Of a DNA stretch of 64,000 bases, positions 58,680-64,000 are shown piece after piece. Each line of letters starts with the position of its first letter. The stretch's first letter is position 1. Location: contig OZ010788.1 in assembly GCA_963932465.1 (NCBI GenBank), positions 198,836,559 through 198,900,558 on the forward strand, written 5' to 3'. Position numbers and translations under genes: made by a program. The notes beneath the pieces are model-generated. The model made no database searches. It saw only the letters and a program-made list of their open reading frames with translations, and was not told the origin of the DNA. Source of the stretch: Maratus speciosus (lineage: Eukaryota > Arthropoda > Arachnida > Araneae > Salticidae).

Positions 58680-59960
58680 TCAGTGAGCATTTGTATCTTA
58701 AAAGTAACCACCATGCCAGATTTCAAGTTTCTAGTCCCTTCAGTATCACAAAAATCATATTTAGAACGTTTCTCCCCTGCATTCTTTTCAATTAAAAAAA
58801 AAAAAAAAATCTTCTGTGTTTGCATTTGCATTGTAAAGGTATCAGCCATACCAAATTTCAAGTTTCTATTATTTACATTTCCAAAGAAATCATAATTGTC
58901 AATGCCTTTTGGACACTTTTTTTACATTTCACAAAATTTAATTTTCTATTATTTTTTTTAACTGTTCTGTGCAACCATTTGTATCTTAAAAGTAGTATCC
59001 ATGTCGAATTTCAAGTTTCTATTCTTAACAATCCCATAGAAATCGTAATTTAGAGCGTTTTAAAAACATTTTATGTGCATTTTACCCTTTTAAATTTCTT
59101 TCAACTGTTCTGTGCAACCATTTACCTCTTAAAAGTAACAAACATAAGATTTCAAGTTTTTATCCTTAAAAATTACACAGAATATTAGAACGCTTTTCAC
59201 TCATTTCATCCTTTTAAATTTCAATTTTTTTAGAAACTGTTTTTGAGAGAAAATTACATCTTATAAGTAAGTACTGTGGCACATTTCTAGTTTCTATGCC
59301 CTTCAGTATAACAAAAATTGCCATTTTAGAAAATTTTTTGCTACTGCAACCCCCTACTGGTTGTGGCATCAACATAAAATATAGCCTATGTTGGAGCGGA
59401 GCAGGGATTGTCACCATCGATTTGCCAATATTACTTTTGAAGTCAGTTTGGTATCTTCTGAGATTCCATAAAAATTGTAGTCTAAAAAGTTTTTAGACTG
59501 CTTTTTGCTGATTTCATCCTTTTAAATTTCGAATCTTTTAGAAAGTGTTCTTAGAGAGCATTTACATCTTATAAGTGTCTACCATGCCAAATTTCAAGTT
59601 TCTATCACTAACAATTCTATAGAAATCATAATTTAGAAAATTTTTAGAAGCTTTTCGCTTATTTTGCCCTTTTAAATTTGGAATCTTTTTTTTCAACTCT
59701 TCTTAGAAAGCATTTAAATCTTATAAGTAAACTACCTTGGTAAGTTTCTAGACCATTCAGTATCACAAAAATTGCATTTTTAGAAGAACGTTTTTTGCTT
59801 CTGCAATCCCCATGGGTGTAGTGGCCCTGACATAAAATATAACCTTTGTTGGAACAGGGAGTGTGACCATCAGTTTGCCACCATTACTTTTGAAGTCAGT
59901 TTGGTAGTTCCAGATATTACCCCCTACAAACAAACAAATGTTACTTTATAATATTAGTAT
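58680..59960 (+). repeat. Diverged tandem field, about 150-bp units, with TE-type 3' end
   Basis: AGCATTTGTATCTTAAAAGTA, then ATGCCAAATTTCAAGTTTCT and CCATAGAAATCGTAATTTAG recur about eight times. It ends CAAACAAACAAATGTTACTT and TATAATATTAGTATAGAT, a terminal style common to arthropod RTE-like non-LTR elements. A longer sub-unit with CAACATAAAATATAGCCTAT occurs at 59370 and 59830. Short open frames here are not conserved between units. Confidence 0.7.
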
Positions 59961-62373
59961 AGATGATGTTGAAAATTTGAATTTTGTTGGGAGGAATTTT
60001 TAAATGTTTACCACATTTTCCTTGCTCTCTCTCCCCTCCTCTCCCCCCTTGTTTTTAAACAATCTCTATGTCTATCAATGAAGTTTTTATGATTTAACAA
60101 AATCCAGTTCTCCAAATATAATTCATATCAAAGCTGTCTGATGTAAAAGGCATCAATAATAGGTTGATTAATTAAACTTTATTTCCATTTTCACCCAGTT
60201 ACAGAGTTTCCCCTCAGGTTCCTGCTGTTGGGAAAAGTTCACCTTTTAGATTTTGAAGGGCACATTTGAAATCCTTATGAGCTGTTTTTTGATTTATAAA
60301 TTAATTCTTTTGACTTTCAAAGGCACTTTTTAATATTTAAAAGTTAGGGCACTATTTTCAAGACATGGCAATAAGTTTTTAATATGCAAGTAAAGTTTTT
60401 AGTGCAAAAGGCAGAAAAAGGTACAATTTATTTGACTGGGGAATAAGTAGGTTGTGTTTTTTATGAGTGGCAATAAGGGTGCTATTTTTTTTAAATCGTA
60501 GTGCAGGCAGGATGCAGTGCCATCCTGAAACTGCCTGAACTCTGCAATTAAAACAAAACTGATTAATCAGTTTATGCAAGTTTAATAAAATCAGTATCTT
60601 TGAAAATTAGCTTTGAAATCCATTTAATAATGTTATTATAATAGAAAATTTGACAAGATAAAGATTTAAAATTTTGTTCTTTTTCATGAGATTTTAATTG
60701 TGAAAAGTTGTGAGTGGTAGAATTGATTAAAAAAAATGTCACTGGTCCCCAAGGATCAGTAAGCAGGAGAGTTTAGTGGTTCACAGTCATCATTACTGGC
60801 CCGCTACATAAAATTTTATTAAGTACCTTTAACCCTTTGAGTGACCCCCTCCTCCTCTTAGAATATAAGCCAAACTGCCTTTGCAGTTAACCAAAGTTTT
60901 CAGCTTAATAAAAAATAAAATTATAATTTGCTAAAAATTAAATAAACTGCACATGAACAAAAACTTATAAAATTATTGATTAAATATTTTATTTCTGATT
61001 ATTTATTCCAACTGGCTGTAAGGTTTAATGCAATTTTTTATTTTTTTAAATAAAATAAAATTGTAGTTTGTGTTTTGTTGCAGTTTTCTCAGGGACGGGA
61101 TAATTTACGTTTACCTGTCAGAGGGAAAGAAAGTTAGTGGTCCAATTGAATGTTTGGTGGTCTCTGGCCAGCAGACCACCAAGAATTTCAAACGCTGATT
61201 TTATTAAATTTGCTATTGTACTTTTAAAAATTCATTTTTAATTTGAAGCAAGAAAACATGCATTCCAAAATCTTTATCTTGAACTTGAATATTACAATGT
61301 ATTGTCTTCAGAAACACACCTGTGTACATGGTTTTTATAAATCTAGCCTATCAGAAAGCAAATGAAAAATCGACTACAAAATTCCAGGTTTACATACATT
61401 AACCAAGTTAATTTAAATAAAGGAGTAAAAATCATTCTGAATTCTATTAATCATTTTCTGATGTTGATCTGGAATGCCTATTAGTTACTAAGAACAATAT
61501 TTCAGGTGCCTCTTTGAACAAAACTTTACAGAAAAATTAGCTGGGTAGTAAGAATTCATAAAATATATTTTGATTTAGGTATTAAATACTTTGTATCTTT
61601 GTCAACATCAGATTTAAATTATATTTTAAAAATATATACAAGTTTTAAAGTTTTTTTTTTTTAAGTACTCTTTTAAGAAGCCATTAACTCACTTTTCTTA
61701 ATTTTTATTGGATTTTATGTTATATTATGTGATATTACTATTTTATTTGCAAAATAGATTACACTAGAATTTTCTTTATTTTTTTCCCTTTTGGAAACCA
61801 TATAAAACCTGTTTTTTCTTTAGATAAGATTGGCAGGTATGCAATGAATTTTCTCTTTTTATTGAACTTTTGAATTATATAAGCTCTAAATGCTTTTAAT
61901 TTCATTTTGTAGTAGATAAATATACAATTGTCTATATAGACATTCTCCCTTTAGCTTTTAGGAAGCTTGGCTTTCCTCTTATATTTCAAGAAATTGTGTT
62001 TGATAGTGCTGGTTGTATATTAAATAAAATATGTGCTTAAAATGACTCTAACACATTTTATAGAAAAAAAGTGAACTGTATTTTACTTAATTAAACCCTC
62101 ATGGTTTTACAATACTCTTTTTATAATAGAATAATACACATGTTAACAAACAAAATGTTGCCATTTTCAGAAAAATGACTTTGCATAAAAAATTGCTGGC
62201 ACTCAGCTTTGGCAGAAGACCATAGCATTGCAGACAGTAAAATTTATTTCTAACAGTTATATTGAAATTTTCTTGAGAACAATTAATTAAACCGTGAATT
62301 TTCTCTTTCTTGTGTAAGTTATGAATGAAATGTCATATTATTTTTAATAGTATTTTGTATTAAATTTATATAG
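59960..62373. other. Last large intron, right half, nothing recognised
   Basis: AT-rich with no supported exon or TE end. A GC-richer patch at 61090-61190 (GGTGGTCTCTGGCCAGCAGACCACC) contains a short palindrome, GGTGGTCT...AGACCACC. Confidence 0.4.
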
Positions 62374-62575
62374 GATCTGTGGAATTGGTTAATGTTGGCT
62401 CATCCTTGCAAGGTTTAAAATACATACCTGGTATGACAAATTGGAAAGTGGCGAATAAGGAATTGCAGTTCTTTGAAAAGTTTGAGGAAGTTCCTGAAAA
62501 AAATCTTACTCATATCAGGCCTCATATGTTTCCACCAAGTCCTGAAATTATGAAAGATTTACACTTAGAAAAATG
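62374..62575 (+). CDS. NSUN2: NSUN2 exon (last seen): IRPHMFPP, HLEK
   Basis: The acceptor TATATAG ends at 62373; the exon finishes the Gly, encodes SVELVNVGSSLQGLKYIPG, TNWKVANKELQFFEKFEEVP and HIRPHMFPPSPEIMKDLHLEK, and ends TG before GTAAAT at 62576. The split TG codon is expected to become Cys, because HLERC is conserved, rather than the Trp read through the donor. The downstream exon (LRILPHHQ-type motif, end of the methyltransferase fold) was not found before 64000. Confidence 0.96.
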
Positions 62576-63047
62576 GTAAATATATACATATTTGTTTTTA
62601 AGATGTATGTTTAGGTTGTATTCCTAATTATGTATTTTAAAACATATCCTTTGTGTAAAATTTATGTACAGAGTATTTTTTTTTCTACAATGGTAAGGGC
62701 TGCAGAAGTGCACATACCCCTAAACATTTTGTAAATATAACAAGAGGAAATGAAAATTTCAAAATTTTGGAGTTTTTGTTAAACCAGCTTTTAAGATGTT
62801 GAAGATATTTTTGTAATTTAAGTTTTATGTATAGTTTGTTTACAGCAAAGATGTTTATATGTCCACTATGAACATTTTTTTAAAGAACATTTCTGAGCAT
62901 TGAACATACCACTGAGATTGCTTCCATAACCTATGATTGTTTGGGGGCAGACAAATACAAATGTCTGCAACTACAGTGAGATAAAATTGGTTATTGACGT
63001 ATTGCTAGAGCGGCAATTTTCTGAGTCAAACTAAGAATACTCATAAT

Positions 63048-63075
63048 TGTTTATTATTATTATTATTATTATTAG
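63048..63075. repeat. (ATT)n microsatellite
   Basis: About nine ATT units. Confidence 0.85.
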
Positions 63076-63154
63076 AAAAAATGCACTGTTTATGTCCATG
63101 AAATAATTTTCATATGAATTATAATATTTCTGTGTGAAAATTGCAGCTTTATTT

Positions 63155-63755
63155 TAGGGACGCACCGAATGGTGATTTTGGCCGAATACAAAATAGTATT
63201 CACCCTACAGGTGAACTGAATACCGAATATTCAGGCAAGCCAAATAGTAACTGTTAGGCCGAATATTTGGCTGTCTGAATACTTTCAAAATTTCAAAATT
63301 TAAAGGCGTTAATGTTAAATTTTAAAACAATTTTACATAATATTTAATACAAAAACTTACATTTTCATAAACAAGGGGTTTTTACAAGTAAACTTTATGT
63401 TGTAAAAAATCTGTTTTGAGTTATTTAAGAAGAGGATAGTTATAAAACTATTTTAATTAATAAAATTTTTAATTTTATGGCTTCTTCTCTGGATTAAAAT
63501 AAATGAATAACATTTTCTTAAATTCTAAAACAAACATTTTAAAATCAACGATAAATTGTGAAAAAATGGAAGAAAAAATTTACAAGGATATTTGTTAGGA
63601 AGTGACTAAAATAAAAAATAAATAAATAATGCAATCTATTCAAATGGCAGCAACTCATCAAGAATAACTTTTCTACTCCCTTTGATATTTAGCAGGGTAG
63701 TTTTTAAATGCATCCTAGATCAGTGTCTGGAGTGGGTGATCATTTAAGGGATTTT
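63155..63755 (-). mobile_element. Diverged inverted copy of the hAT element at 13801, truncated
   Basis: Begins TAGGGACGCACCGAAT, with CCGAATATTCAGG-type words. It then follows the reverse complement of the right half of 13801-14838 (for example AAAGGCGTTAATGTTAAATT, ATTGTGAAAAAATGGAAGAA, TTTTCTACTCCCTTTGAT, TTTTAAATGCATC). The similarity fades after about 63755, so the far end is missing. Confidence 0.85.
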
Positions 63756-64000
63756 AAATATACAGGTTGTTCTTAAATTATTTCAACAAGCTTTCAACAG
63801 AGATAATATGGTCAAGACAAACATTTTTTGAACAAGAAACATCTCAATTCATTTATTCCATCAAAATTACAATTCATTCAATCAAAATACTGGTTGAGTA
63901 AGAACAAGCCAGAACTGAATTTTTGTTCACAACTTTATCAACAATGAAGATAACCGAGATTTGTTTCATATTAATTTTGCTTGTATTAAATGTGATGGTA

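Noticed and set aside
62379..62579. Reading the last visible exon as ending ...HLEKW-stop
   Set aside because: The TGG spans the exon end and the donor GT; conservation of the family predicts Cys from a split TG codon, so Trp-stop is a read-through artefact.

Overview
The window looks like arthropod nuclear DNA. It is AT-rich, has GT-AG introns of up to about 13.6 kb, and is crowded with transposable elements (TEs) of animal types: BEL/Pao, hAT, mariner/pogo and foldback elements. A chelicerate such as a spider is my best guess from the repeat landscape and intron size, but that is inference. Only one host gene is visible: nine consecutive plus-strand coding exons (15370-62575, 966 coding bases, 322 codons' worth) of an NSUN2-type tRNA/mRNA cytosine-5 RNA methyltransferase. 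All eight internal junctions keep the reading frame. The start of the protein lies upstream of the window or is unrecognised, and the gene continues past the last exon seen.

Layout. 1-12929: a GC-punctuated degenerate 33-bp repeat array, probably the body of a large hAT-like element. It is split by a complete non-coding LTR retroelement (1042-10876, TSD ATTCA, LTRs about 1.47 kb). That element's 3' LTR is itself split by an insertion carrying about ten copies of a 147-bp tandem repeat. 12930-15369: GC-rich TE debris, a poly-T/G and poly-C/A inverted repeat, and a hAT element with a perfect 8-bp TSD. 15370-24270: NSUN2 exons 1-5 as seen here, with introns holding a pogo-like element (with a TIR element containing a second 33-bp array nested inside it), a mariner transposase relic and a pogo-like MITE. 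24271-34001: an intron with a hAT element (8-bp TSD CGTTATAC) and a complete but dead BEL/Pao retrotransposon on the minus strand (26661-32572). 34002-43584: exon 6 and an intron with a solo LTR (TSD ATCTT) of the same family as the element at 1042, a second pogo-like MITE and several inverted-repeat elements. 43585-57287: exon 7 and the largest intron, holding nested palindromes, an LTR-like fragment, tRNA-like SINE heads, an 807-bp foldback and a 1140-bp near-perfect palindrome. 57288-64000: exons 8 and 9, a roughly 150-bp tandem repeat field and an inverted copy of the hAT element at 13801.

The methyltransferase exons supply the SAM-binding motif ([10 protein letters not shown]), the PCSGDG cysteine motif and the YSTCS catalytic cysteine motif, so what is visible is the catalytic core. 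Everything else is best read as layers of TE insertion into its introns and upstream flank. Many insertions could be dated relative to each other because target-site duplications, paralogous empty sites and nested copies are all present in the window.
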